This document shows positions 27,082 to 36,032 of a DNA stretch of 64,000 nucleotides, in pieces (position 1 is the stretch's first letter; every line of letters starts with the position of its first letter). The notes below the pieces were generated by a model that was not told the DNA's origin, made no database searches, and saw only the letters and a list, made by a program, of their open reading frames with translations. Source of the stretch: Bacillus_BE sp042263505 (GTDB lineage Bacteria; Bacillota; Bacilli; Bacillales; Cytobacillaceae). The translations under genes and the position numbers were made by a program. The stretch is from assembly GCF_042263505.1 (NCBI RefSeq), contig NZ_JBHKFI010000006.1, positions 124,001 to 188,000 on the forward strand, written 5' to 3'.

Positions 27082-27084
27082 TAA

Positions 27085-27120
27085 AAACTCCCTTGCTTAT
27101 TTTTTAGCAAGGGAGTTTTT
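27085..27120 (+). terminator. Terminator of the MFS gene
   Basis: The 13-bp stem AAACTCCCTTGCT / AGCAAGGGAGTTT has a T-rich loop and a following T run. Confidence 0.93.
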
Positions 27121-27204
27121 GCCTAGAAAAAGGTAAATGCCTAACATATTCATCATTTTTTAGATATAATATTGTTATAAAGAAAAAATTGGGGAGAAAT
27201 GATA

Positions 27205-28122
27205 ATGTCAGAAGTCAAGCAATTAGGTATTTCAGAACAAGTAGCGCTGGCAATCAATCGGCCGCAGCACAAACGAGCACCGCTTCGAAAAATTATTCAG
27301 AGGGGCCTATTAATTTCACTTGGAGCCATCATGATGGGGATAGGCTTAGAAATTTTCTTAGTTCCAAATAACGTCATTGACGGTGGAATCACTGGGATAT
27401 CCATTATGCTATCCTTTCTCACAAGCCTACCATTAGGACTATTTATTTTCATTATAAATGTTCCGTTTTTCTTTCTCGGTTATAAACAAATAGGAAAAAC
27501 ATTTGCCCTTTCTACTCTCTACGGAATCATCATTCTTTCCATAACAACCGCATTATTACATCCTGTTCCTGCATTTACCCAAGATATTCTACTTGCAACC
27601 GTATTTGGTGGAATTGTTTTGGGCGTTGGTGTCGGCATCGTGATTCGTTATGGTGGCTGCTTAGACGGTACCGAGGTCCTTGCCATACTTGCCAATAAAA
27701 AGCTCCCATTTTCTGTTGGCGAAATCATTATGTTTTTTAATTTATTCATTCTTGGTAGTGCTGGTTTCGTCTTTTCTTGGGACAGAGCTATGTATTCCCT
27801 TATTGCCTATTTTATTGCCTATAAAGCGATTGATATAACAGTTGCCGGCCTTGATGAATCAAAATCGGTTTGGATTATTAGTGACCAATACAAGGAAATT
27901 GGCGATGCCATCCTGAATCGGCTCGGACGCGGCGTGACTTATATGCAAGGTGAAGGAGCCTTCTCTGGCGATGATAAGAAAGTTATCTTTTGTGTTATCA
28001 ACCGCTTAGAAGAAGCCAAATTAAAGGATATTGTGACCGAAAATGATGATTCCGCCTTCCTCGCAGTAGCAGATATATCGGAAGTCCGCGGAGGAAGATT
28101 CAAGAAAAAAGATATTCATTAA
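27205..28122 (+). CDS. YitT family membrane protein
   Basis: About 305 residues. A polar N-terminus of about 30 residues precedes five to six membrane segments (LISLGAIMMGIGLEIFLVP through YSLIAYFIAYKAIDI). The C-terminal soluble DUF2179 domain starts near ESKSVWIISDQYKEIG and ends with AFLAVADISEVRGGRFKK. This is the standard YitT layout (DUF161 plus DUF2179); some members are essential in B. subtilis but the transported solute is unknown. ATG at 27199 lies only 2 nt after GGGGAG, so ATG at 27205 is preferred. Terminator-bounded on both sides. Confidence 0.9.
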   Translation: MSEVKQLGISEQVALAINRPQHKRAPLRKIIQRGLLISLGAIMMGIGLEIFLVPNNVIDGGITGISIMLSFLTSLPLGLFIFIINVPFFFLGYKQIGKTFALSTLYGIIILSITTALLHPVPAFTQDILLATVFGGIVLGVGVGIVIRYGGCLDGTEVLAILANKKLPFSVGEIIMFFNLFILGSAGFVFSWDRAMYSLIAYFIAYKAIDITVAGLDESKSVWIISDQYKEIGDAILNRLGRGVTYMQGEGAFSGDDKKVIFCVINRLEEAKLKDIVTENDDSAFLAVADISEVRGGRFKKKDIH

Positions 28123-28126
28123 ACCA

Positions 28127-28158
28127 AGAAGCTTGGGAAATCCTGAGCTTCTTTCATT
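28127..28158 (+). terminator. Terminator of the yitT-like gene
   Basis: The stem AAGAAGCT / AGCTTCTT has a 12-nt loop and a TTTCATTTT tail. Confidence 0.75.
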
Positions 28159-28228
28159 TTGCATAGATTTTTAGATTTAAGACACATTATTAATAAATAA
28201 AAAAGTTTGCTAAAGGAGTTATAAGAGA

Positions 28229-28384
28229 ATGAAAAAAGATAATGAGGATTTTGATTATAATGCGGAAAATATGATGGATTTGGTCAGAATTATTAATGCT
28301 AAAGGAGATACTGGTGAAATTAGAGAAATTATTCAGGAAAATGAATCCTTGAAAAAAAGTGGTGAGGATATGAAGACTGAGTGA
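28229..28384 (+). CDS. Small acidic protein, 51 residues, unrecognised
   Basis: An ATG at 28229 follows AAAGGAG by about 10 nt and opens a 51-codon frame beginning MKKDNEDFDYNAENMMDLVR and ending GEDMKTE. It is strongly charged and probably helical (two amphipathic stretches, residues 13-24 and 29-45). No signal peptide or membrane segment. It lies alone between two terminator-bounded genes. The clean ribosome site favours a real gene, but I do not recognise the family. Confidence 0.55.
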   Translation: MKKDNEDFDYNAENMMDLVRIINAKGDTGEIREIIQENESLKKSGEDMKTE

Positions 28385-28463
28385 TTTTGGGGTCAATGTA
28401 CTTTGGAGAAATTTGTTTGTTAAGGTTTTGCAATTTTAACGGATTTTGTTAGATACAAGAGTT

Positions 28464-28552
28464 CTCTCCTAGGTTTGATTTTCGTTTTTCTTCTTCCGAT
28501 AAAACGGGCTCTTTCTCCTGATTTTGATTCTCGTTTTTCTTTCTTCTTCATA
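28464..28552. repeat. Imperfect two-copy direct repeat, period about 49
   Basis: CTCCTAGGTTTGATTTTCG at 28466 and CTCCTGATTTTGATTCTCG at 28515 are followed by near-identical T/C-rich tails (TTTTTCTTCTTC / TTTTTCTTTCTTCTTC). It lies in the 270-bp gap before the EmrE-like gene; its meaning is unknown. Confidence 0.6.
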
Positions 28553-28654
28553 GAATTTTTGAACATTCAATTCAATAAACAGAATTTTCATTCCTCTCCA
28601 GCTATGTTATGATATCATTATCAGAAAATTACAAACTTCTTTTGGTGGTGTTAC

Positions 28655-29638
28655 ATGAAACCAATTGCTTTAGGAATTTTATCTTCTTTTTTCTTTGCGT
28701 TTACATTTGTTCTTAATCGGGCGATGGAATTGTCTGGAGGGAGTTGGATTTGGAGCTCCTCTCTCAGGTATTTTTTTATGGTGCCATTTCTGCTTGCCAT
28801 TGTTTTATGGCGAAAGAATTTTCAAGCATTAATCTTTGAGATGAAGAGACACCCTTGGAAATGGATATTGTGGAGTACGATTGGATTTGGACTCTTTTAT
28901 GCTCCGATCACATTTGCAGCAGCGTATGGCCCTGGTTGGCTTATTGCAGGGACTTGGCAGATCACGATCATCTCAGGCTCCTTGCTTGTTCCGTTATTTT
29001 ATGAAACGATTCAGACGAAGAACGGTCCGCTTAAAAAAAAGGCAAAGATTCCTCTGAAAGGTCTTGGCATGTCGTCGATCATCTTAATCGGAGTCATTCT
29101 CATGCAATGGGAGCATTTCGGCAGTCTCTCCTTAAAGGAAGCCTTTATTGGAACATCACCAGTATTCATTTCAACTTTTGCATATCCTCTTGGAAATCGA
29201 AAAATGATGGAGATCTGTGAAGGAAGAATCGATGTTTACCAGCGCGTTCTTGGCATGACCATGGCAAGTCTCCCTTTTTGGATTGTCTTAGCCATACTTG
29301 GACTTGTAACGGTTGGCGGTCCAAGTAGTGGCCAAACATTTCAATCCCTGCTAGTTACCATTTCATCAGGGGTTATAGCGACGGTACTCTTTTTCCAAGC
29401 AACTGATTTGGTTAAAGACAATATGAAGAAATTGGCTGCTGTTGAAGCGACGCAATCAATTGAAATATTGTTTGCCCTAGCTGGGGAAATCGTTTTATTA
29501 CATTCAGATTTGCCTGCTACTATCGCGCTGGTTGGAATATTATTCGTGATCATGGGGATGGTTTTTCATAGTTATCTATCCCATGGAAAAAAGAAAGATG
29601 ACTTCAGCCTAACAGAAAAACAAGAATTATCCTCATAG
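28655..29638 (+). CDS. EmrE-like multidrug efflux permease (DMT superfamily)
   Basis: A 327-residue inner-membrane protein with about ten helices, of the multidrug resistance efflux transporter family found in Firmicutes. The start MKPIALGILSSFFFAFTFVLNRAMELSGGSW and GLFYAPITFAAAYGPGWLIAG are characteristic. It ends in a polar tail. ATG at 28655 has a TGGTGG ribosome site. Substrates unknown. The stop codon lies in the stem of a bidirectional terminator shared with the amidase gene. Confidence 0.85.
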   Translation: MKPIALGILSSFFFAFTFVLNRAMELSGGSWIWSSSLRYFFMVPFLLAIVLWRKNFQALIFEMKRHPWKWILWSTIGFGLFYAPITFAAAYGPGWLIAGTWQITIISGSLLVPLFYETIQTKNGPLKKKAKIPLKGLGMSSIILIGVILMQWEHFGSLSLKEAFIGTSPVFISTFAYPLGNRKMMEICEGRIDVYQRVLGMTMASLPFWIVLAILGLVTVGGPSSGQTFQSLLVTISSGVIATVLFFQATDLVKDNMKKLAAVEATQSIEILFALAGEIVLLHSDLPATIALVGILFVIMGMVFHSYLSHGKKKDDFSLTEKQELSS

Positions 29639-29669
29639 AAAGAGCGACACTGATTGTGTCGCTCTTTCT
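29637..29669. terminator. Bidirectional terminator between convergent genes
   Basis: A perfect 14-bp stem AGAAAGAGCGACAC / GTGTCGCTCTTTCT with a 5-nt loop. The stop codons of both converging genes (29636-29638 and 29668-29670) overlap the stem. Confidence 0.93.
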
Positions 29670-30447
29670 ATTGAGTGATGGAAGCATCAAGGCCAGCTTT
29701 TTCTGCTTTTTTAACAAGATCATTTGCATTGGCTTTTTCTTTGAAAGTGCCAATTTGTACAACATAAACGCTTCCTTTTTTAAATATATATGTGTCAAAG
29801 CCTTTACTTTCGGCATTTTTAGCAATTTTATCTGCTTTAGCTTTTTCTTTATTGCTTCCAACAATAACCCGATAAAGTGAATTATTTATTGGCTTAGTTG
29901 CTTCTTCCTTTTTACTTAAATTAAATGCTTTAGCAAGTCCCTCCACATGACCTCGTGCGATTTTATCGAGGAAAGCATTGCTCTTTAATTTATCAGCATC
30001 AGCTTTTGTGGTAATAAACCCATTTTCCGTAAGTACAGCATCCATTTTAGTTTCCCTGAGAACATGAAAGTCTGCTTTCTTTTTCCCCCGATTAATCCAA
30101 GAGGTTTCTGCTACCACCTCATTATGAATGCTTGACTGAATCTGAATAGTCTTTGCACCTACACTTGGATAGACAAAGGACTCAAAACCTTCAGCACTCC
30201 CTGAATTAATATGAATAGAAAGAAAGAAATCGGCTCCCCAGGAATTGGCTGTATTTGTTCTTTCATTTAAACTAACTGTTGCGTCTTTCGTTCTACTCAT
30301 CTTAATTGAAACAAACTCGAATTCATTAACGAGAAAATTGCGGATTTTCAGTGCAATCTGTAAGGTAACATTCTTTTCCTGTAGGCCATTTCCTGCTGCT
30401 CCAGGATCCGTTCCACCGTGTCCAGGATCTATAAAGATTTTCACCAT
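29668..30447 (-). CDS. cwlC: N-acetylmuramoyl-L-alanine amidase, CwlC type with SPOR domain
   Basis: A zinc amidase that cleaves the lactyl-peptide bond of peptidoglycan. The 259 residues comprise the Amidase_3 catalytic domain (1-about 175) with DPGHGG (His near 10), Glu near 24, SIHINS (His near 79) and the LTENGF Glu near 141. Then two SPOR-type repeats follow (about 190-259, LYRVIVGSNKEKAKADKIAK and VYVVQIGTFKEKANANDLVK). Size, lack of a signal peptide and domain order match B. subtilis CwlC, a SigK-dependent mother-cell lysis enzyme. A CATA-type element upstream (CATATATCA) is compatible with SigK but not convincing. Confidence 0.88.
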   Translation of the reverse strand: MVKIFIDPGHGGTDPGAAGNGLQEKNVTLQIALKIRNFLVNEFEFVSIKMSRTKDATVSLNERTNTANSWGADFFLSIHINSGSAEGFESFVYPSVGAKTIQIQSSIHNEVVAETSWINRGKKKADFHVLRETKMDAVLTENGFITTKADADKLKSNAFLDKIARGHVEGLAKAFNLSKKEEATKPINNSLYRVIVGSNKEKAKADKIAKNAESKGFDTYIFKKGSVYVVQIGTFKEKANANDLVKKAEKAGLDASITQ

Positions 30448-30609
30448 TCATTATCACCTCATTATTGATATATGGAAAAAATAATAAAAAGGTTCGTACT
30501 AAATTTGATTTTTTTATTTATTTGTATTCCCCAATCATTCCCTCGTTTTTTTCACGATTGTTTGTTTCATCCTAAAATTAATCATTATTTTCATAAAGAG
30601 GTGGATCCA

Positions 30610-31974
30610 ATGAATCGAAGTTCAACCCTATTACTTGTTCTCGCTGTAATTTTTTCCATTGGTGCTATTTATTTTTACCAAAATTACCAATCCTCCTCTA
30701 TTTCACAAAGGAAAATGGAAAAATCCGCTAAGTCATCCGTTCATATTCAAAAACTTAGACAAAATCATCAGCCTCACCTTCTTCACATCAATTCCATTGA
30801 GCAAGGTGAAGAAATTAAGCAAAACCTTAATACAAACCCTGAAGTGGAGATTATTCATCATAATGTACAAGATAAAAGTCATTATATGGACCATGAAGCC
30901 ATTGTAAAATTTCACCAGCGGCAATCCAAACAGCAAATTCAAAAATATATCAAGGATATTAACGGCGAACTTCTTAATGTCTTAAATCAAACCTATATTT
31001 TTCGTTCTCGTTCTTTATCCACCAAGGAAATGCTGCATTATTTTCAAGCTTTAGAAGGCGTTTCATTTGCAGAGCCGCATTATTTATATTTACAAAATAA
31101 ACTAGGACTTCCAAACGATCTTCTCTATCAAGAAAGGTATCAGTGGAATTTACCCATTATTGAAACGGAGTCAGGATGGAATGTTTCTCGCGGAAATAAG
31201 AGCATTAAGATTGCTATCGTGGATACAGGAGTAGATTTGAATCATCCAGATTTAAAAAAGCGGCTACTAAAAGGATATAATGTTATAAAAAAGAATCATA
31301 ATCCAGCTGATGACAATGGACACGGGACTCATGTCGCGGGAATTATCGCCTCTGAAACCAATAATCAAAAAGGAACTGCTGGGGTGACTTGGTATAATAA
31401 AATCATGCCTGTTAAAGTAATGAACAAAAAGGGCTATGGGACTTCTTTTGATATAGCGAAAGGGATCGTTTGGGCAACAGATCACGGGGCCAATGTCATT
31501 AACTTGAGTCTCGGCAATTATCAACCTTCTGCTGTATTACAAGAGGCCGTCCAGTATGCGTATGATAAAAATGTTGTCCTTGTTTCAGCGGCAGGAAATG
31601 ATCATACATCCCAACCTAGCTATCCCTCCGCTTTTCCAGAAGTGCTAAGTGTTTCTGCTGTCACAGATGATGGGAATTTAGCTGATTTTTCGAATTTTGG
31701 GGATTACATCGATGTGACTGCTCCTGGTGTATCAATTCCGAGCACCTATTTCAAAAATCGCTATGCATCTCTATCCGGTACCTCTATGGCCTCACCACAT
31801 GTTGCTGGATTAGCAGGACTTATCCTTTCTGTTAATCCTAAGTTACGCAACCAACAGGTCATGAATATCATTGAAACCTCAGCAGTTGATATTGGCGATA
31901 AAGGGACAGACGATAATTTTGGACATGGGTTAATTGACGTGAAGAATGCATTACGAAAAGCTGCTGGAAAATAA
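30610..31974 (+). CDS. Membrane-anchored or secreted subtilisin-like serine protease (S8)
   Basis: 454 residues from ATG at 30610 (AGAGGTGG site 6 nt upstream); a longer frame to 30472 would put 46 residues ahead of the signal sequence. An N-terminal hydrophobic segment (STLLLVLAVIFSIGAIYF) is an uncleaved anchor or signal. An I9-type propeptide follows, containing EAIVKFHQRQSKQQIQKYIK. The S8 domain has Asp in AIVDTGVDLNHPD (near 202), His in NGHGTHVAG (near 240) and Ser in GTSMASPHVAG (near 391). No extra C-terminal domain. It is divergent from cwlC with a short shared upstream region. Role unknown; extracellular or spore-associated proteolysis is likely. Confidence 0.92.
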   Translation: MNRSSTLLLVLAVIFSIGAIYFYQNYQSSSISQRKMEKSAKSSVHIQKLRQNHQPHLLHINSIEQGEEIKQNLNTNPEVEIIHHNVQDKSHYMDHEAIVKFHQRQSKQQIQKYIKDINGELLNVLNQTYIFRSRSLSTKEMLHYFQALEGVSFAEPHYLYLQNKLGLPNDLLYQERYQWNLPIIETESGWNVSRGNKSIKIAIVDTGVDLNHPDLKKRLLKGYNVIKKNHNPADDNGHGTHVAGIIASETNNQKGTAGVTWYNKIMPVKVMNKKGYGTSFDIAKGIVWATDHGANVINLSLGNYQPSAVLQEAVQYAYDKNVVLVSAAGNDHTSQPSYPSAFPEVLSVSAVTDDGNLADFSNFGDYIDVTAPGVSIPSTYFKNRYASLSGTSMASPHVAGLAGLILSVNPKLRNQQVMNIIETSAVDIGDKGTDDNFGHGLIDVKNALRKAAGK

Positions 31975-31975
31975 A

Positions 31976-32003
31976 AAACAACGCTGAACAAGCGTTGTTT
32001 TGC
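31976..32003 (+). terminator. Terminator of the subtilase gene
   Basis: The stem AACAACGCT / AGCGTTGTT has a 5-nt loop and a TTTTGC tail. Confidence 0.85.
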
Positions 32004-32189
32004 TTAATTTATGTTCAAGTCGAGAAACAGGATGGACTATTTTATCGAATTTAATAGTAACTGTTATTTGTGAATACAAAATAATGTGTGAACTCAAACC
32101 AATAGATGTGATTTAGCCCAATTTTAAACCAAATCTATTTCCATAACCAATTCAATTCTCTCTACGAATAAAATCACATTTATTCCCCT

Positions 32190-32924
32190 TCAAATTAAAT
32201 TCTCCTGAGTTCGACCCTGCATAAAATATTGCCATTCATTTTTTCCTTGGATTTTTGTGAGCTCTCTAAAAATCGATTGACTTAATTCTTGATATCCCTT
32301 CGAGGTTAAATGAATGCCATCATCGCTAATCAATTGGGATAAATCTCCTGCCTTTTTTAATGCTGTTCTTACATCTATTTTGAATGCATCCATCCCATCA
32401 ACAAAGGAATTTAATGCGCGATTGTATAAACCATGCCAATGCTCAATTCCACCAACGGTACTAATGCAATGACTAATGGATTTTCCGTATAAATTCACTA
32501 AGTACTGATAATATCGGACCGGATCAAGTGGAGGAAGTGTTAATATTACTGGAGTAATCCCTTCTTCTTTAAGTCTTGAGATGATTGTTTTTACATTTTC
32601 AATATACCGTTCAAGCGGAACTATCGGAAGATGTTTTTCTTCTGGCATTTCGGCAACATTCTTCCAGATGAAATTACAATCGTTTCCCCCAATCTCGATT
32701 ATGGTATAATCTGGATGCTGTTTGATAACATCCTTTTCTAGTCTTTGAACTAGAGAATCGGAATTATCATTAAATACACCCTTATTGATTATGCGAGTTT
32801 CTTCAGGACTAGATGAAAACAATTCCTGCAAAAAATTAGGGTAGTTTTCTTTAATAATTTTTAGTCTTCCTTTAACAAATGATACTCCCCTAGTTAAGCT
32901 ATCCCCAAAACAAATAATTTTCAT
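32190..32924 (-). CDS. SGNH/GDSL-type esterase
   Basis: A 244-residue hydrolase of the SGNH family. Block I FGDSLTRG (Ser near 9), block III GGNDCNF (near 79-85) and block V DDGIHLTSKGY (Asp/His near 212-215) are all present. No signal peptide, so it probably acts in the cytoplasm. Between the catalytic blocks sits a longer insert (RYYQYLVNLYGKSISHC) typical of Bacillus members. The substrate (acyl ester or acetylated sugar) cannot be told. It appears monocistronic. Confidence 0.88.
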   Translation of the reverse strand: MKIICFGDSLTRGVSFVKGRLKIIKENYPNFLQELFSSSPEETRIINKGVFNDNSDSLVQRLEKDVIKQHPDYTIIEIGGNDCNFIWKNVAEMPEEKHLPIVPLERYIENVKTIISRLKEEGITPVILTLPPLDPVRYYQYLVNLYGKSISHCISTVGGIEHWHGLYNRALNSFVDGMDAFKIDVRTALKKAGDLSQLISDDGIHLTSKGYQELSQSIFRELTKIQGKNEWQYFMQGRTQENLI

Positions 32925-33162
32925 CTACATCATCCCCGCTATTTCATCATTTATTAATTTATCATCTAATAACTATATTATATAGTATTCAAAACCACAT
33001 GTCATGTTATACGTATTATTTTTTACAATATTTTTGAAAATCCCGAAAGATTGCTTCTTTATCTGTTACCCCTACTTTGAATCATTTATAATAAAATCAG
33101 CTAGTATCCTTTTTTATATTCATGAATGCCTTAAAAATTTGTCAGAAGAAAGGATGATCTTG

Positions 33163-34083
33163 ATGGTAACCTCTTCTTCATTTTATTTCAACGGTAAGGA
33201 TGGGCAATCTCTTTATGCAAGGAAATGGACTTCAACTTCCAAACCTAAAGCCATTGTGCAAATCACTCATGGAATGGCTGAACATATTGGACGATACGAG
33301 GATTTTGCCTCATTTCTAGTTAGTCATGAACTTTTTGTCTATGGAAATGATCATCGGGGACATGGTCATACAGCAACAAGAGAAGAAGATATCGGTTATT
33401 TCACAGATAATAATGGTTATGAAACGATTGTAGAAGATATGGAGCGATTAACTGAGGTCATTCAAAAGGAGTTTCCCAATACTCCGATTTTCTTATTCGG
33501 ACATAGTATGGGGTCCTTTCTTTCAAGAAGGTATATTCAACTTTTTGGAGATTGCCTACAAGGAGTAATTTTATCAGGTACAGGTGGACATCCTGGTTTT
33601 ATTGGAAAAGTTGGTTACATAATTGCTTCCCGAGAGGCCAAAAAACACGGAAGACGAAAATCAAGCACCCGTATGAATGACCTTACCTTTGGCAGCTATA
33701 ATAAATCATTCATGCCGGTTAGATCATCCTTTGATTGGTTATCCCGAAATGAAAAAGAAGTCAATAAATATATTCAGGATCCACTATGTGGAGCAGTGTT
33801 TACGGCAGGGTTTTTCGCAGATTTTTTAAAAGGATTGCTTTCGATTTATAACGATGATGACAAAATTCCAAAAGATTTACCCATTTATTTTTTCTCGGGA
33901 ACAGAAGATCCCGTTGGGAAGCAAACAAAAGGTGTTTTACAAAACATTCACCACTTACAAGCGATGAATCTTGAAGATATTTCTTACAAGTTTTATCCCG
34001 AAGGTCGCCATGAAATGTTAAATGAAATCAATAAGGAGGAAGTATATTCAGATATCCTCGAATGGATTCTTACTCATATTTAA
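33163..34083 (+). CDS. Alpha/beta hydrolase, monoacylglycerol-lipase-like
   Basis: 306 residues from ATG at 33163, which has AGAAAGGATG 9-10 nt upstream. The frame extends to 33004, but that stretch is hydrophobic noise without a ribosome site. Marks are NDHRGHGHT (oxyanion region), nucleophile elbow GHSMGS with Ser near 113, FSGTEDPVG (Asp) and EGRHEMLNE (His). The Serine_hydrolase_4 (lysophospholipase/monoacylglycerol lipase) group looks like this. Cytoplasmic and monocistronic, with its own terminator. Confidence 0.88.
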   Translation: MVTSSSFYFNGKDGQSLYARKWTSTSKPKAIVQITHGMAEHIGRYEDFASFLVSHELFVYGNDHRGHGHTATREEDIGYFTDNNGYETIVEDMERLTEVIQKEFPNTPIFLFGHSMGSFLSRRYIQLFGDCLQGVILSGTGGHPGFIGKVGYIIASREAKKHGRRKSSTRMNDLTFGSYNKSFMPVRSSFDWLSRNEKEVNKYIQDPLCGAVFTAGFFADFLKGLLSIYNDDDKIPKDLPIYFFSGTEDPVGKQTKGVLQNIHHLQAMNLEDISYKFYPEGRHEMLNEINKEEVYSDILEWILTHI

Positions 34084-34091
34084 CAATTTAG

Positions 34092-34116
34092 AGTCTGCTT
34101 TTTGCAGACTTTTTTC
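34092..34116 (+). terminator. Terminator of the hydrolase gene
   Basis: The 7-bp stem AGTCTGC / GCAGACT has a T loop and a long T run. Confidence 0.9.
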
Positions 34117-34243
34117 TTTTCTTCACTCCTGCCTCAGAAAATTTACAATATGAATTTAGTGCAAACCTCTTCACAATTCCGTCAAAAAAAGGTAAAATGA
34201 TTAAAAACTTCATAATACCAATAAGAAAAGTAGGGATTAGAAA

Positions 34244-34690
34244 ATGAAAAATGTGCCTAAAAGTATCCCAAGACCACTTGTTCGAACAAATCAATGGGTG
34301 ATTGTTCTAAGCGTCCTCTTAACTTGGGTCACAAAAATGGAGTGGTTTCTTTTGATTCCATTACTTTCCGGTCTATTTGGTCTTTTATTTGGTTTTAATC
34401 CTGTAATGCGGGTAGCAAAATGGTTTTTGAAAAAGGATCCTTCCCATTATATCCCGGAAGACCACGAACAGCAGCAATTCAATCAACTCATTGCCGTCAG
34501 TTGCCTGGCTCTTGGATTCATCGGATATTTAGTTGGTTGGAATTGGATGGGGTATATTTTTACGATTATCGTAGCTTTAGCTGCCTTTATTGCGATTCTT
34601 GGCTTCTGTATCGGTTGTTTTATTTTATTTCAATGGAAACAATTCCAATATAGACGGGAAAATATTCACAAAAAACAAGGTATTCGTTAA
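34244..34690 (+). CDS. DUF4395 family membrane protein
   Basis: A 148-residue protein with four predicted membrane segments, in pairs around residues 17-50 and 82-132. The start PKSIPRPLVRTNQW and the FCIGC motif near 123-127 in the last helix are typical of DUF4395. The Cys pair suggests redox or metal chemistry at the membrane in this family, but no function is established. It converges on pssA across a shared terminator. Confidence 0.8.
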   Translation: MKNVPKSIPRPLVRTNQWVIVLSVLLTWVTKMEWFLLIPLLSGLFGLLFGFNPVMRVAKWFLKKDPSHYIPEDHEQQQFNQLIAVSCLALGFIGYLVGWNWMGYIFTIIVALAAFIAILGFCIGCFILFQWKQFQYRRENIHKKQGIR

Positions 34691-34712
34691 GCACGAATAC
34701 CTTGTTTTTTAC
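34672..34712. terminator. Bidirectional terminator between DUF4395 and pssA
   Basis: The stem AAACAAGGTATTCGT / ACGAATACCTTGTTT has a 5-nt loop and T runs on both strands. It overlaps the ends of both genes. Confidence 0.93.
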
Positions 34713-35404
34713 TCATCCTCTTTACTATTTTTCCTCTTAACAAACCGGTAAGCAAGATAGGCAATATAGACCGGTGCAGCAATATAAATTAAATAAGGAA
34801 AATCTTTATACGATTCTCTGAAAATGATATATAACAGACAGCCAAGAAAAATCGTGACAATCGTACCGTACTTTGGAAGAGGAATTTCTTTAAAGCTTGG
34901 AATTTTCAATCTACTAACCATGAGAAAGCAAAGAGCTGTAAACACAACAGTTGTAATGATATTGGGAATAATATTTCCAAACAATGTCAATACAGACAAG
35001 ATTCCCCCTGCAGCTGTAATGGGTACACCAACAAAATAATGCAGGGATGATTTCGTTGAACCGATATTAAATCTTGCTAAACGGTAGGCACCAAATAGAG
35101 GAAATAGACCAGCCACCATAATGCCTAAAAGGCCAAATTGATCAAAATAGGTAAAATAAACTAAAAAAGATGGGGCTATGCCAAAGGTGACGATGTCAGC
35201 AAGTGAATCCAACTCTTTTCCTAAAGCCGTGTCAGCATTCAGCATTCTCGCTAATCTTCCATCCATGCTATCAAGCATCATACCAATCAGGACTAAAATA
35301 GCGGCATTGTTATACTCTCCGTTTGCAGCAAAACCAATGGATAAGAAGCCACAATATAAATTCCCAAGCGTAAACATATTTGGGATTGCTTTTGTAAAAC
35401 GCAC
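34709..35404 (-). CDS. pssA: CDP-diacylglycerol-serine O-phosphatidyltransferase
   Basis: This membrane enzyme makes phosphatidylserine, the precursor of phosphatidylethanolamine. The CDP-alcohol phosphotransferase motif D-G-x2-A-R-x8-G-x3-D-x3-D is seen in SMDGRLARMLNADTALGKEL and onward (about 46-69), with about seven hydrophobic segments after it. At 231 residues it is longer than the B. subtilis enzyme but within the Bacillaceae range. The start is uncertain: GTG at 35404 lies 14 nt after AGGAG, and an in-frame TGA lies just upstream, so a rare ATT nearer the ribosome site is the only alternative. No psd gene is adjacent. Confidence 0.9.
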   Translation of the reverse strand: MRFTKAIPNMFTLGNLYCGFLSIGFAANGEYNNAAILVLIGMMLDSMDGRLARMLNADTALGKELDSLADIVTFGIAPSFLVYFTYFDQFGLLGIMVAGLFPLFGAYRLARFNIGSTKSSLHYFVGVPITAAGGILSVLTLFGNIIPNIITTVVFTALCFLMVSRLKIPSFKEIPLPKYGTIVTIFLGCLLYIIFRESYKDFPYLIYIAAPVYIAYLAYRFVKRKNSKEDE

Positions 35405-35570
35405 TAGATGAATTCACACTCCTAAAAAATAAGGTATAAAAATTATGTATAAAGAAAAAAGAGATCCATTTAATTGTATCAGTTTTATTTACTATAAGAC
35501 AAACCTTGTTGGTTCATTCACATGAAAATTCTATGTCTATTAAATGGGCCTTTTCACTTTTATTAATAAC

Positions 35571-36032
35571 TTACAACCGAGCATTTATCCATTGATATAG
35601 CTTCCATACTATCACAAAAAACAAGAAATAACCTAAAAAGGAATTGCTATGCTTCCATTCTTGTCCGTGCTGAAATAATCCTAGAATTTCCGATATTCTC
35701 TCAACAACTGATATGATTCCACTTAAGAACAAAAGAAAACTATATCGCATGACCCTTTTCATTTTTTCTAAAATAAATAAAATGAACCCAACTAATATTG
35801 GCAGTATAATCAATGGAAAGATAATTTGAATCGAGAAAATATCAGGAAAAAGTCGATTAGGAAATTCATAATATCCCTTCCCTACAAAATATAAATCTAA
35901 ATACGTTCCAAGTAAGGCTGAAAATAGGATCGCTACAATGTATGAAATCTTTCTAGAATAAGGCATTTTTCGCAAAGGTGGCGAGTTCAAGGGTTTCCAA
36001 TGTTTTGCAGTATTCTCTTTGAATATCTCCAT
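35571..36032 (-). CDS. CBO0543-like small membrane protein
   Basis: A 153-residue protein with four membrane helices (SYIVAILFSALLGTYLDLYF, FSIQIIFPLIILPILVGFIL, then two more). The DLYFVGKGYYEFPNRLFPDI segment recalls the CBO0543 family of Bacillus and Clostridium membrane proteins; function unknown. Its ATG at 36032 has a very strong GGAGGAGGT site that lies inside the yppC coding sequence. The two genes overlap by 80 nt, and translational coupling is likely. A shorter start at 35966 has no ribosome site. Confidence 0.75.
   Translation of the reverse strand: MEIFKENTAKHWKPLNSPPLRKMPYSRKISYIVAILFSALLGTYLDLYFVGKGYYEFPNRLFPDIFSIQIIFPLIILPILVGFILFILEKMKRVMRYSFLLFLSGIISVVERISEILGLFQHGQEWKHSNSFLGYFLFFVIVWKLYQWINARL

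Noticed and set aside
30448..30475. SigK promoter for cwlC
   Set aside because: CATATATCA only partly fits the SigK -10 and the -35 is too short to judge.
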